A stretch of DNA of 64,000 bases from Phoebastria nigripes (Eukaryota > Chordata > Aves > Procellariiformes > Diomedeidae): contig JAYKAV010002948.1 in the NCBI GenBank assembly GCA_035582835.1, positions 544,804-608,803 of the forward strand. The letters are read 5' to 3'. Each line of letters starts with the position of its first letter. The first letter of the stretch is position 1. Positions 33,877 through 48,900 of this stretch are shown piece by piece. The notes below the pieces were generated by a model. That model worked only from the letters and a program-made list of their open reading frames with translations, made no database searches and was not told the DNA's origin. Both the position numbers and the translations under genes were made by a program.

Positions 33877-35347
33877 TATCTCTTTCTCAGTTGGAGTATA
33901 GTGGGCCTTGGATCTTCTGTATCCCTGACTCCAAAACGTCGAGTCTCCCCTGGTGCTTTCTGCCAGAGGCTCCAGGTAGGAGAAAGTCTACAAAACACTA
34001 AATTACAACAGGAAAAGAATGCTGAAAAAGGCAGAACATCAGTGATATGAAAGCTGTTTGGAAAGCTAGGGAACACCCACCATCTGAGTAACATACAGAA
34101 ACCATAACCCACTCAGTCACTTTGCACAGATGTGACAAAGCATGCAAAGACATAGCTTGCTACAGTCAAAATGTGAACTTTCCTCAAGTGAGAGAAGAAA
34201 TCTGTTCAAAAGATTCAGTATAAAAACTGTGAAGTCAAGCAAATAGGTAACAAAATACAGAAAAATATCAAAAATATCTGTAAGGATCCAGAGCAGACAT
34301 ACCTATAATACAAAAATCCAAAGACAGTTTAAAGGTGTGCGTGATAGTAAATACACAGACACACACTGAAACTAAGTCCAGTCCTGAGGACTGTGAACTG
34401 TGGGTGAGCTACAAAGATGAATTAGCAAAATAACTACTGGTCATTTTAAACTTATAGGCTTCCATGGAGTGCCTAAGGAAAGGGTGTATGTCATAGACAG
34501 GATAACAACTTTGGTATCAAATCTGAACCAGACAGGAATTGGCTGATTGCACCATACGAAGATATGATCACAGGAAATGAATGTCTCACAAAGATATATG
34601 TATGTTTTTGAGAGGATGTGGAAGGGGTTTGTTCTTTTCTTTTTCCAAGAGACTAAAATTCCATAAGCCTTGAAAAAAGATAATAGGAAAACCTGCAAAA
34701 CATTCTGCAGATGGCATAATTTGTAAGACAAGACTTGGTATACCGGCTCTCAAAGTCTAGTTATTGGACTGAAAAGAGGGGACCGAGTCAACGTTTTCAC
34801 TCAACCTAAGGAATTGAATAAAAATATCATAACCAAAAACTTGTTCAAGTAACAGAAATATTTGGTGAGATGACAGAAGTTAATATCTTCAAGAAACTGA
34901 ATGCATAAGTAGGATTTTGGCAGTTTGGGTAAAGTGCCTTCCAAGTCCAGTTTGCCAAAATTTACCAATTGTCAGAAAACGCTTTCTTAAAATTGCTTTC
35001 TGAACATGGTTGGTACTGGAAACATTTCAGTGTATATCATCCCAGCTGCTGATAGGTCTCCCAGTGGTCAAAACATTCATTTATGTACTCCTAGGGAAGC
35101 TCTGTTAATGAGCTTTGTGAACTGGGAAACTGCAAGAAGAAATCACTTAAAAAAAGAACACAGCAAATATCATTTGCAGAATCTCTAGGATTTAACAACA
35201 CCAAACACACTAAGACCAAAGAATAAAAGAATAACTATCCTGTCCTGCTCTGCTATAAGCATGTCAAATGTTATCAGTTAATTCACATACATGTGTTCAT
35301 CAGCCATAACAATTAGCCTAAACCCCTTGCATCAATACAAAATTAAC

Positions 35348-35400
35348 ATGGATGCCAGAGCATAAAAGGATTCAGAATTCATACTGGCTCTGGCATCCAT
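35348..35400. repeat. Perfect 14-base inverted repeat (hairpin)
   Basis: ATGGATGCCAGAGC at 35348-35361 is the exact reverse complement of GCTCTGGCATCCAT at 35387-35400, with a 25-base loop. The stem is too short for a typical microRNA precursor. Confidence 0.8.
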
Positions 35401-38400
35401 TCTGCATTTCTTTTGGACACAGCAAAAGGTATCAAATTCTTCACAAACATTTCAAAAGGAAGATTTGGGAGCTGTGTTGCTACAGAGACATGTGCTTGAA
35501 CGTCTGCCTGTAACATGTGACATCAGAAACATGACTTCAGCAGAAAAAAATGCGTGAAGAAATCACAAAGGAAATGCAAAGGCCTGGGTACAGCTGTACA
35601 GAGCTTCATTGTTTTCAATATGTGGATAATTTTAAAACCAAAATGAGACGATTTACTGCTGATATCTCACTACAGAGAAAGAAAATGTGAACAAGCACAA
35701 AGCAGGATACAAAAATATTTGGAAAGTAGAAAATTATTCTATAGTTTGAGTTTTATGGCTATCGTCTTCTTTCAGGAATTCTCTCAGAAGTGTAGTTGTA
35801 CCTGACACATAAACAAATGATCTGGCGCAAAGCAGTGAGTGTAAATGGGAGGGACTGGAAAGAGACNTGTTTAAGGGTGATGCTCTACCATGTTTAAGGG
35901 TGATGATGGGTGGTGAAGTCAACATTTCCCATTGCTGTTTTCCCAATTTGAAAAAGGGTTTTCAGTGATCACCAGGGTCTTCCTAGAAGAACCACATCCA
36001 CCAAAATCCAAAAGCCAAAAGGAGTTTTGGGATGTGTTTGCCNGCACGTGCACTGACATGGTAATCACAGTAACCGTGATGGCCCACGGCTGGGAGCACA
36101 TCTGCCCCAGTGCACCACTGTGGCACTCATTCCTGTGGCACCAGCAGATGCTCAGCGGCTGGTCCACGGTGGTGTGAAGTGGGTCTGCTGATCTGGGGAG
36201 GCAGAAGGGTGTCTTGAAACTAAGCATATCACTGGGATTTTAGTGTTATATCAATAGACTTGTAGCTGTGTATTGCATTAAAAGGCACAGAACTGATTTC
36301 TCAATAATCCTCTATTAATGTAGAATCAACATGGGAAATCTTAATCATAATTTGGAAAAGCAAGTGTAGTAAAAGTATCACATTCATTATAAAACTGATA
36401 AATGACAAAAAGTTGCATAAATTTCATTTCATGCTTATTGTGTATTGCACTGGGAGCTGAACTGAAGGCTCTGGTTGTGATTTATATGCCGCTAATATGG
36501 TCTACTCTGGGTTATGTTTTCAGATTTATGGCCACCTCTCCCACTGTTAAACTGCAGTTGGAAAGAATTAAAACATTAGTTCCTTAAGTGTATATATGCA
36601 CGTGTAGATATACTTGTTATCTGCTTAGATCAAAGATCTCCCCTTCTAATGCTGAATCAGGAATAATACAAATGTGTATTCAAATTATACTATTATTTTG
36701 AACAATAAAGTATGCACATATTCATATCTGCTGATTTTAATCTGGAAACTGGCCAGTATAACAGAAGTGTCCCTAGTCCTCCACCAGCTTCTGCATCACA
36801 ACTATTTAAAGCTCAAACCTTCCTCAGGTTTCTCTGAGACAGACTAGTGTTGCGCTTCCCCTCACATGCCGATAGTACCTGTTTAAAGTGTAGAGCCCAA
36901 CTCTGGTGCTTGGTACTTTGAATTAGTAGAGGATTTTTTGCTTGAGAGAGGGATGCAGAAGCTGAGGTGTTATGTTCTTGCTTTAATTGAATGAGAAAAC
37001 AATCCCATCCTCTTTGACGAAGAATAATAAAGCATTGGTATTTGAATAGTATCAACTATTCATCATGTGTCACCATAAAGAGATTTTAGCAGCTGGTGAC
37101 ATTCTTAAACTAGTCAGCTGCAAATTAAAGGATGAGAACATGTTTATTCTCCCTCTTTTCCAACTGATTTGGAAACACTGGACTTCCCTGTTTATGAGTT
37201 TTTAGGGAAGAGGGGGCACTTCCCGAGCTCTGTTAGATGACATTGCTCCTCCTATTCCTGCTGTTGTGCTAGCATAGTGAGTCTGTGCTGATTTACACCA
37301 GATGAGCATCTGCAGTGCAGCTACACTGCAGAGATGTTGTCTTCAGTAGGGAAACACTTGTGGCCTTATTAAAGCTTATTTCAGGGGATTAGTTTGATTT
37401 ATTCTAGTCCGTTTCCCGGGCTTCTGACAATGTCACTTGTAGACCCAGTTCTCCTATAAGCTCAAGGCAGGCAGCTCCTTACATCAGTCTGCAGCTCTGT
37501 TGTCCTACTTCGCTAGCCTTTAGAATACTTAACAACACAATTTCCATACAAGAAATATAATTAAAATAACAGTAGAGCCATTGTCTTGTGGGCAGATTTC
37601 TTATATCCAAACCTCAGTTCATTTACGCGTTGCAAAATAACCAGGAGCATCCTAGAAGAACAGCACAGAGTGCTCAACTTTGGTCATTTTCTCATCTCAA
37701 AAATGGTTCTAATTCCCAGAAATGATGGTCTACAACCAAGACACCTGATTTCAGCAGCAGCAGACTATTTTAAGTTTTAATAAGCAGTTATGTTAATGAA
37801 CAAGAAAGCTATGATAAAAACAGGTTTTTGCTGTTATAATGTTATGCTTAGGGAAATCCTTATCATCAAAAACTACCTGACAAGCATATTAATGTAGACA
37901 ATTTCAATAAATCATCACTTGTATCCTAATTAGATAGGAAAAAAAAAAAAAGAAAAAAAAAGTGCTCATTGTAGCTGGATTGTACAAAGTATGCTTGATT
38001 TAATTAATTATCAACCCTGTTCATTAGAGTCCTCCAGGACCATCTGTTAATAGAAACCTTGCTCTGGATGACCTCTTATTTTCCTTTCCTGCCATTTNTG
38101 TGACTCTCGTTGTTCCAGTGGCAGAGCAATCAAGGCACACGCAGATGTAAAAAACTTCAGGAGCGCACTGGCACCTGTGCTCCTTATACCAAAAATAACT
38201 GAATCTTTTAAGCCCATGTGTTTCAGCCTTGTTTCTCCTGCATATGCATAGTTCCCTGTGACAACTGGAGCTGCGTATGCAGAAACATTTCAGAATGACA
38301 TCAGTCTGGATAAACTGTGCTTTGAGAAGGAAGACAGACTTTCCACTGTCCGAACCACCAATGCATCCGCCATAGCAGTTACTGTGGGGGGCTAACTGTG

Positions 38401-40294
38401 AGCTTAAATACCCAAAAAAGTTACAGATTCTGGTAATTGTGGTGCAAGGCCAGATGCAGTTGTGATTGGAAAAGGGTGACAGGGGAAATGGAAGAAATGG
38501 CAAAAGCCAGGGTATCCCTGGTCTACCTAGGAAGGGAAGGGTTAGGTTTCCAGTAAATCTAAACCTGCTCATCAGTTCAAATTCAGCATTGCTGAATTTT
38601 GAAGGAGGGTGGATTTATCAACAGTGCAGGATTTTCCCATTCTGTTGTAAATGTTGTTATTAATATCTATAAGTAATCCAAAATTAATGAGGTTCAATCA
38701 TAGTAGGACAGAGATACTTGGAAACTATCATTTCTACAGTGAGCCTGCAAATCATNTGACGTCTAATGATTTATTCCGTCACAAGCCTTTCCAATTATGT
38801 TCTGATTTTCTGTTTCAATTGCTAAGGAACTAAACCCAAATTATTTAAAAGCCTAGATTTATGCTTAATTTTTTAATAAGCCATTCCAAATGAAACNNAA
38901 AAAAAAAAAAAAAATCCTGATCTTGTTTGGGATGCATCCTTCCAATTTTTGTCCATGGAAAACCAAGAACCTTGTGACTGTGCAGCTGCCATAGGAAAAA
39001 ATAATGTCATTCCCTGGTCTGCATTAACCTTGACAAAGATTTGACTTTACATTGTGACTGAGTGCAGTGATTACTAAAACATTACTTTTTTCACAGTGGT
39101 GTGGGATTCTTTGTTTCTCTCTGGTTTCAACCTGGACCAATCCAAAATACAACAAAACTGTCATATGTACTACTGTGAAGAGTTTCTGTTTCAATGCATC
39201 ACATTTTCTAGGAAAATCCTTTTCCTTTAGACTTTATTCATGATGATATGTATTCCCTTCAAAATCAGTTGTTCTTTGAGGAAGTAGGAGTGACCAGAAT
39301 ATAAGGATCATTTTGAAACATCACTATTTGAGAAAGTGCAAAAATAAGTATGAAACCCCATCTCCACTTTGTTCAGTGTCTTTTCTGTTATTAAAGCTTA
39401 TACTGTATTTTATATACATATATAGTATTTTTAAAATCAGCAATTATTTCAGCATTCCAGTGCACAGAGCCATGTTTACTGTATTTGAGCTCACTTACTN
39501 TAACTACAGTGGCTGTTGTTAAAATTTACTTAAGTAGCACAAACTTCAGTTAATTTTGAGAGAATATCTCCAAGCATAAGTTCTTAATGTCGCTAGAAAT
39601 GGTAACTATTTTTCTCAAGGAATGAACAAAGATATTTCACATTGTTTCTCCAAGAAAAATCTTATACTCTTACCCCACCCTCCAAAAAAAAAAAAAAATT
39701 GAGAAAACCTCCTTGTGCTCTTTTTCTGTCTCCAAATAGATATACCTCCATGAAATTTCTCTTTGTAGTACATGTATATGCGTTTGTATGTGAGAGACAA
39801 ATAGGATTTCTGCCTCTGACACACGAGTGCACTATGTAGTACAAGAGACTCTCAAACACATGCTTTCAGCACACAATGACTTTTTTCATCTTTGTATAAC
39901 TGAGCAAGCATAGCAACTAGCAATTGCTAACAGTAGTACAGATGATGAATACAAAACTGCATAGCACTAATAGGAACCAGGAGAGTAAATTACTAAAAAA
40001 AATTACCTCTTTTCAACTTCTACCAGCAGTTTTGTGATACTAATTTAGCTGAATTGAAGCTGTAGACTAGTTGTTCCAGAATCATTAAGTACTTTCTGTT
40101 CTTGCCAGTTCTCCATCAGAGGCCCTACTGGGGTCTAGAGTATGACAGAGGACACGCTCCTGCGTGTGTGGATCAGCTCCTGTAAGACGCCTGTGACGAT
40201 TTCAGTGTACTTAGAAAGCAGGAGGTGTTTCTCATGCATCTGTACGCACAGTATGTTTTCCAGGGAAACGACAAACTTTAGTCAAATGAAATGT

Positions 40295-40342
40295 GATTAG
40301 ACTTTAACAAGGAAGCAAAGATTAGACTTTATTGGAAGCAAA
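40295..40342. repeat. Tandem duplication of about 24 bases
   Basis: GATTAGACTTTAACAAGG plus AAGCAAA is followed directly by GATTAGACTTTATTGG plus AAGCAAA. The copies differ by one or two small indels and substitutions. Confidence 0.85.
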
Positions 40343-42423
40343 GAATGTTTCATGCTTCGCTGGCCTCCTCTCCTTCAGTATCTCTTACCCCTGCCCCAAA
40401 GAAGAAACTTCATCAGGAGAATCAGATGTCAAATGGCCTGGATACTTGCCATCAACCCCCATAAATTCAGAGACATCATCTAACGATGTGTAAACCAGAT
40501 TTGACAATTCATGATTTGACTACCACTATAAAAGTGGTAGTTAAATAACTAAAATACATATTCTTCCTTTTTTCCAGTTGGCTTCTTGTCCATTTTATTC
40601 TTGGCTTACACAGAATTTCCTACAAGGAAATGTACCACATGGTAGCCAACTATTAAGAATTATTGTTACTATATGGAGAACTTTTTCAATTTTGCACATA
40701 ATCCTTTCTAAAGTTGTGCAATAACTCTGTCCATGGAATTAAGCTGAAGTTTCTTGTAGTAGAATGAATAAAAAGAAAACCTTAAACAGTCACACTGATT
40801 TTTCCATGTGTTCTTTCCTGACAAAAAATATGACATTTTCCTTAGCCACGTTTTAGCAAAGGGATCTCATTCTGATTTTGTGATTTAGGCATTCAATATG
40901 GGATTTACAAAACTGGAAACGAAGACACTGAAGAAGGTTCTAAAACCTCTTTCAATGCGATGCAGTTATACAAGCTGACATGTTTTAGGAAGGAACACTA
41001 CGTTTTCAAATTGTTCTATGACAGCAAAAGCAAATTAAATTCACAATGTTTCAATGTACTGCCAGTGATCATAAGCTAGTAAAGCACCATTACATGACAC
41101 AATATTAATAATGCCATTTGTTCAGGTAAATTAATGCCCGANTTGACATATGTGATATTGATATTTACAGCCTTACTGGCTTCCAGAGTTGTAGGGTCTC
41201 ACAGTCTAAAAACATGCAAACTGTTTATTGGGAAAAAGTCAATATTGGATCAACCCTACCCTTGCAAATATTTCTCTAATTCATTTGCAGTGTTTTCTTA
41301 CCAGTACCACACTAGACCTCATCCTGTAGAAATAACAAATTAATTGGCTGACAAGAAACAGCTTTCTCCTGGACATGGAAATTCATTCAGCTGCCAAATA
41401 AAACACAACTTTCATCCTCTTCTTCTTGATGAACTGCTTAAGAAGTTCCTTCAAGTACTTTTCTCCTTCTTTTGGTTAACACACAAATTTTTATTTTATC
41501 ATTTCAAAACCCATAACTTAATGATGGCATTCCAGAAGAGAATCTAAATTAAGTTTATAATTTCATACCAGTGTGTATGTACTATATCACTGCATATTAT
41601 AGGGATTCAGATTTCCTTAAGGAATGGAGCTGAATTGTGCTCCAAGCTCTGTTGCTGCAACTCTGCTGACCTCACTGTTGTACTGAAAAATTTCTTCCAA
41701 TAAAAGTTGCATAAATACAAGTTGATGCTATTGAAATGGACAATCTTAAAGAAGGTTCCAATGTGAAAGAAAAGCAAGCCAGACAAACAAGGAGAGATTT
41801 TTAAATGCTTTCATTCACAAGTTGTCCAGGGAAAGTTATGCCTAGTATGAACATTCATTTACTGTCTTAGAAACAATTACATACCCATTGTATGTAATTA
41901 CACTTGCATGTATCTTAACCTACTTCTAGGAACAAATTGATTTCCTAAATGCTTCTGCATCATCTTAATCACTTCACCTGTATATTGCTACAATGAGAAT
42001 ATATCTACCAAAACATTCAGCCTTCAGACTAAGAACTAATTTTATGGATGTGGATATATAACATATATTCTTCACTAGCTGTCTAAATTACCTGTGGTCT
42101 GATCCTCAATATCCAAAGTCACTGAATATTTTGCTTTGGTATTTTTTGAGTATGATTCAGTCCTTCAGTGTTTCATAGTTAGTAGCCGATCTTAGCAGAT
42201 ATTTAATGTTATTCAGGTTAGATTTGGACCCTTCACCAGGAAGCTCTGGGGACTGTGTTTTGTGTGTAGATGTGCAACCATCCTGGGGAGCAGGGTCCCA
42301 AGTTTGGCTTGCGATCTTCAGGCGCTCAAGGTATACTGGTAGACATACACAGTGGTCACAAGCTTCCTAATGCGTCAGCGTTGGTTATCTGTAACAGACA
42401 TTTTTCTTATTTTCCATTTCTAG

Positions 42424-44301
<1,878 letters not shown>

Positions 44302-44559
44302 TGTCCCGGTTCCGGCTGGGACAGAGTTAACTTTCTTCCCAGTAGCTGGGGGAGGTGTGTGCTGTGTTTTGGGTTTGGTATAATAGGGGCGTTGATGGCC
44401 CATTGATGTTTTGGGTGCTGCTGGGTGGTGCTTGCACCGGGCACTTTTCAGCCTCCCGTGCCCTGCCAGGTGCATGGGAAGCTGGCGGGGGGAGCATAGC
44501 TGGGGCAGTTGACCCAGCTGGCCAATGGGGTATTCCATACCATGTGACATCATGCTCAG

Positions 44560-44567
44560 TATAAAAA
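44560..44567 (+). promoter_or_regulatory. TATA box of the solo LTR
   Basis: TATAAAAA follows the ATCATGCTCAG block, as in the other LTR. It could start transcripts in KCNQ5 sense orientation from intron 3, if active. Confidence 0.6.
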
Positions 44568-44737
44568 CTAAGTGTGTGGGGGGGTCTGGCATCACAGGAC
44601 AGGCTCTTGCGTATTGGGCTACATGTCGGTTTGGTGGGTGGCGAGCAGTTGCCTTGTGCATCACCTGCTTTGTATATTCTATTGTTGGTGTTGTTATCAC
44701 TGTTATTATTACTGTTCTACTTTGTTTTATTTCAATT

Positions 44738-44743
44738 ATTAGA
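44738..44743 (+). other. Decayed poly(A) signal of the solo LTR
   Basis: ATTAGA stands where the antisense LTR of the same family has ATTAAA, followed by CTGTTTTTACCTC. The change should weaken polyadenylation in the sense direction of KCNQ5. Confidence 0.6.
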
Positions 44744-44871
44744 CTGTTTTTACCTCAACCTGTGAGTTTTCCTACTCGTGCCCTCCCAATTCTCTCCCCC
44801 ATCCTACTGGAGCGGGGTGGTGAGTGAGCGGCTGCGTGGTGTTTAGATGCTGCCAGGGTTAAAGCATGACA

Positions 44872-45689
44872 CAGGTTGTTTGATTCAGCTTTCCTTTCTC
44901 CTCCCTTTCCTGTCTTCATTCAACTGGTGTTTTGCTGGTGTTAATTCCCAGCAAAAGTGAACGGAGGGGTTCCTCCTTGTCCAAACCCCTGCATGTTATC
45001 ATGGGGTGACTGACGTAGATTTTCCCCCTTTCCTTTGAACAGCTCATAGCTACCCTCCTACTGTTTGTGAAATAGTTCAGGCAGGTCTCCTGGCACGGGC
45101 CTCGGTGAGTGCTGGGGTTCACTTCACTTCATTGTGGTTTTTCCTCCTTTCTCTGGAGTTTACCTGCTCTTCTTACTGCACCTATGTTCATGTAGGCAAT
45201 CTCTAGCCTTAAAAGCATCTTCTCTGTCGCCCTTGCAACTCCATCACTTGCTAGCAGAATTAATTAGTAGCCAACAGTCTTTTGCTTATGGATTTCTTCC
45301 TATGCTGGTTCACTGGATGAAAAGGGAACTTTCTTCTGCAAAACACTGTACAGCTACTAGCACAGCTTCTGGAAACTAAACCAGTAGCTTGAATTTCTTG
45401 ACATTAATTATTCTGTGTCTCTCTTCTTCTGCTGATTGATTTTTGTCCATTTCTGGACCTTAGCATCCCTGAAGGGAGTTTCTGATGTTCAGCATCTCTC
45501 CAGATTTGATCTTTTGAGGCATAACCTTTAGCAAGTCATCTTGCAGCTCTTGCTACATAAAGTAACTATTTGCCTGACACCTTGGTTTTGCAGACATCAC
45601 AAAGTGTGCCCTAGCAGCAAAGGCCAACAGGCTGTATTAGCTAGAGCACCATCAGTAGATGAAGACACATTATTATCTCCCTTTACTCA
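44872..45689. other. Intron 3 segment, nothing recognised
   Basis: Between the solo LTR and the CR1 fragment. No gene or further repeat was identified. Confidence 0.6.
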
Positions 45690-45940
45690 GCACTCATTAG
45701 ACCACATTTAAGATACTGCACCCCATTTGCCCCCTCCAACACCATACATGAAAGACATCAATAAACTGGAGTAAGTTCAGTGAAGGCCACCAAGATGATC
45801 AGTGCTGGAGCATTTGCCCTGTGAGGAGAGGCTGAGGGACCTGGGCTTGTTCAGCCTGGAGAAAGGATGGCTTCAGGGAGAACTCAGTGAACTCAGTGCT
45901 AAGGTCTCCTTAAAAGCACATGGCCAGTTTCAGCCTATTA
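45690..45940 (+). mobile_element. CR1 LINE fragment
   Basis: The order ATACTGCACCCCATTTGCCC, AGTGAAGGCCACCAAGATGA, TGAGGAGAGGCTGAGGGACC and TTGTTCAGCCTGGAGAAAGG follows the sense strand of CR1 upstream of its 3' end. The match fades near 45940 and the 3' terminal repeats are missing, so the fragment is truncated at both ends. Confidence 0.88.
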
Positions 45941-48900
45941 CTTTTCATGCATTTGTCAAATTATTTACTTACTCATCCATTCAGTTATTCTTTCTACTTG
46001 TTGTTACAGTGGAACAATAATATTTTACAAGACTTAGTCTGTTTACTATTAATTAAATTTGCTATATATCTCCAGCAGATCTGTTCTCTGATTATTTTTG
46101 TGATCAAACACAAATCACGTAGGGGAATGGCCTAACAGCCAGAAATAATAAATTTGAGGATGGCCTCAAGGGTCACATTCAGACAGCCTTTTTTTTTTCC
46201 CATTAATAACCTAACAACCAGTAAAATTTTATTCAGGGCCAAAGCTCTCTGCTTATGTTAGTGTGCCTACAATGTCACTACCCTGACAAATTAGTTCAAG
46301 CATCGCTGTGTGGTACCAGGTTAGTAACGATATCTATCAAATTATTTGACAGTTTTGTACCCTTGTTTATTTCTGTGAAAATGGGAATAATAGTGTAGTA
46401 TTAAACCTTGATTTGTATTTTGTTCCATGTCAGGAGTTACCTGCCATCCCTTATTTTCTCTGATTGATTGTACATGAGCTTGTGTACGTAACGTAAAGGG
46501 CATACCAACATACCCTCCCAGGTACTTAATATACTTAAAGATGTATTTACTTGTGCAAATCCTAAATTTCCCGGGCATATCAGTCTGAAGCTTGGCTGTT
46601 AGCACTGCAGAGCAATGGTGCTGTGTTGTACTGTGCAGAAGAGTAGCAATCCATGCACCGNATCTCCTAACTGCTGCCTCCTGGGGCCAGGGACACTGAC
46701 GCCCTGGAAGAACTCTGTGTCTGCCTGTGCCTTAGGAGGAGCCGTGCTCCCTGAAGATCTCCGAAATAAAAGAGGACATGTCTGCTAATCGGGAAGAATT
46801 TATGGCATCCCCTCCGTGTAAAGCCATTCAGGGACACTGAAATAAATGAAGAGTCTATTGTCCTTTCTCTGACAATGGGCCTCCTAGATGGTTGCATGTG
46901 ACCTGACAAAATTAAACTTCTGGCCACTGTCCTGTCCGTATGAGAGGTTTTACCATCACAATGAAATCTCAGTCTCTGAGGGCGGCTCCCATGCAGTGGC
47001 ACATTATAAAAATAATGAGGAATAATAAATAACAAGCTGTGAGTCAGAAGAGTAAGATCCTGCCAGTCTCACCTGCATGTCTGAAGTCTGCTAGGCTTTC
47101 AGAGGAACTTCTTTCTCTCCTCTGACTCTGTAGGAGACTTTGGGACTCCTATGTGAGAAAGCCCGGCAAGGGCAAGTGAAGAGCACGTGAGCACACTTCC
47201 TTTCAAATGCTGGAAGCAGAGAATTTTAGTGCCTAAACTTTATGTGACTTCTAGATTTAAATTTGGGGTTTGAAACTCCTATTTCACCTTAAAATTGAGC
47301 CCACTTGTAGTAATATAACATTTCTCCAGGGCAACTAGACTTCCTGGTGGTCCAGCCCAGTGAAAGATTTCATGTATTTCAGTTAGTCCATTAGCGGTTT
47401 CCCCACAGCTGCTTCTATTTTACCTCTAGTCAAGCTACAGCATGATGGAAATGTCACAAGTTCAAATTCTGTTGAGGCTGCAGAATGAAAGAATTCCCAA
47501 CAGGAAGCTGAAGTCCATTATCTGTAATCAGGCTCTTGAACTTCATGGCTGGCAAACCTCGTTTCAGAGCATTAAGTGATAGCAGCGGCTGTTGCATATT
47601 ACTGGATCTATTTTTCATTAATTAGAGTGGTAATGAACCATCATATGGCACTTTTGTCAAACCTTTATAAACAAATCCATACCTAGTGTGTTACAAGATC
47701 TGCTGAATCTTTAATTTGACTTAATTCATTATATTTATGTAATGATACGTTGTGTGTCTGTCACCTTGGTATTTAGACACATTATATAGTTTAAATACAG
47801 ACAGATAGTAAATCTGCTGCTCATGATAAACAATGTAAACAGCCCCTTTCCAGTATAATTTGAACTCTAAATAACCCAGCGATGGTCTGTAATTAAGTAT
47901 ATACTTGACCAAGGAGACGCATCTCACATCACATCTCATTATAAATCCCAGCAAAACCAAGTTCCAGCAGGAGCAAATTCCATGTTGGGGGGTCTCCTGC
48001 CAGCCTGACTTGAACTCGTCTCAGGAACATGCTGCCCACTTCACTCCAGAAAATACTCTGATAGTAGTAGTAGTATTAAGACTGGAAATTGAAATTTCCT
48101 CAGATAATTTCAGCAGCCATAATTATGTGCAATGAACAGAGGTGCTCTTTAGGCTAAATTGGTCCCAAATTGTGTAGGTTTTTAAAACTAATATTTAGTG
48201 GCATATCTTCATGTTTGACAGTCCTAGCAGTACAGTTTTCAGAAATGCATAGGAAAAATAGTGTCTTCTGAATATCATCTATGGGCCTTATTCTTTCACA
48301 TTTACTTTTGCTGACTGCTACCCTCACTGCTCAGTAAGGTACCATTTGCCATGAGTAAAGACATCAGGCTCTGGTCTTCTCTTTCTAGAAGTTGTATGTC
48401 TGCTATTCAAGAGAAATCTTCTAGTTTGGTATGATGCAGTTCATGTTGAAATTTCTTTCTGGTATGTGCTAAAGAATTCAGCAGCCTGTATTTGTTGATT
48501 GGCATGGTTTTTTGATCTTACATTAGTGTCACTACCATGTTATTTTGAGTTAGAAGAGTGCCTACCATGAATTGGGCAACCTGAGTGAGGTTGTGTCTAA
48601 CAACTTCTTCTTTCCCGCTGGGGAGCTGTGGGTAGTGTCACATTTCATCTTCCTGAGGCTTGGAGATTGAGGTTTTGATCTGAGGGCTGAGCTTTTTTTG
48701 CATCCATATTCTGTGCATTTGCCGAGATATCTGCTGGTGAAGGAAGTCAGCAAGGCTAGTGTAAGATTTCTGATGAAATGATTTTTCATTGAAAAGTATT
48801 GATTAATTGAAAACAAAGTAATTCATGGAAACAAACCAATTCCCTTTTCCTGAGGAGAGGCATTTTATATTCAGTCTGGATCTTCTTCTCTTTATCATCA

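Larger units (their letters stand above)
31213..33978 (-). mobile_element. 5'-truncated ERVL-like endogenous retrovirus
   Basis: This - strand provirus keeps its 3' LTR (31213-31767), a polypurine tract, a stretch without recognisable env, and the end of pol (integrase and RNase H). Similarity stops near 33978, within the region between reverse transcriptase and RNase H. The 5' LTR, primer binding site, gag, protease and most of the reverse transcriptase are absent. The apparent absence of env next to pol fits ERVL-type elements. The copy is inactive: RNase H is split by a frameshift and carries an in-frame TAA, and the integrase frame ends early. It lies antisense to KCNQ5. Ten of the window's roughly 50 ambiguous bases fall within 31796-33054. 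Confidence 0.9.
33979..42423. other. Intron 2 segment between the provirus and exon 3
   Basis: AT-rich intron with no recognised gene. Small items: a 14-base perfect inverted repeat at 35348-35400, a 15-base tandem copy at 35868-35905, A runs near 37940 and 38899, the longest non-repeat open frame of the window at 38024-38572 (- strand), a 24-base tandem duplication at 40295-40342, and a 9-base hairpin at 40519-40541. A stretch at 37281-37330 (TGATTTACACCAGATGAG) resembles an old palindromic amniote repeat. Confidence 0.55.
44302..44871 (+). mobile_element. Solo LTR, ERVL-like family (570 bases)
   Basis: The element starts TGTCCCGGTTCCGGCTGGGA and ends GGGTTAAAGCATGACA, with TG...CA ends. 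It holds the conserved ATTCCATACCATGTGACATC block and a TATA box. It is flanked by CAGG on both sides (44298-44301 and 44872-44875), a short target duplication. No internal retroviral sequence is left, so it arose by recombination between two LTRs. It is in the same orientation as KCNQ5 and the same family as the LTR at 31213-31767. Confidence 0.93.
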
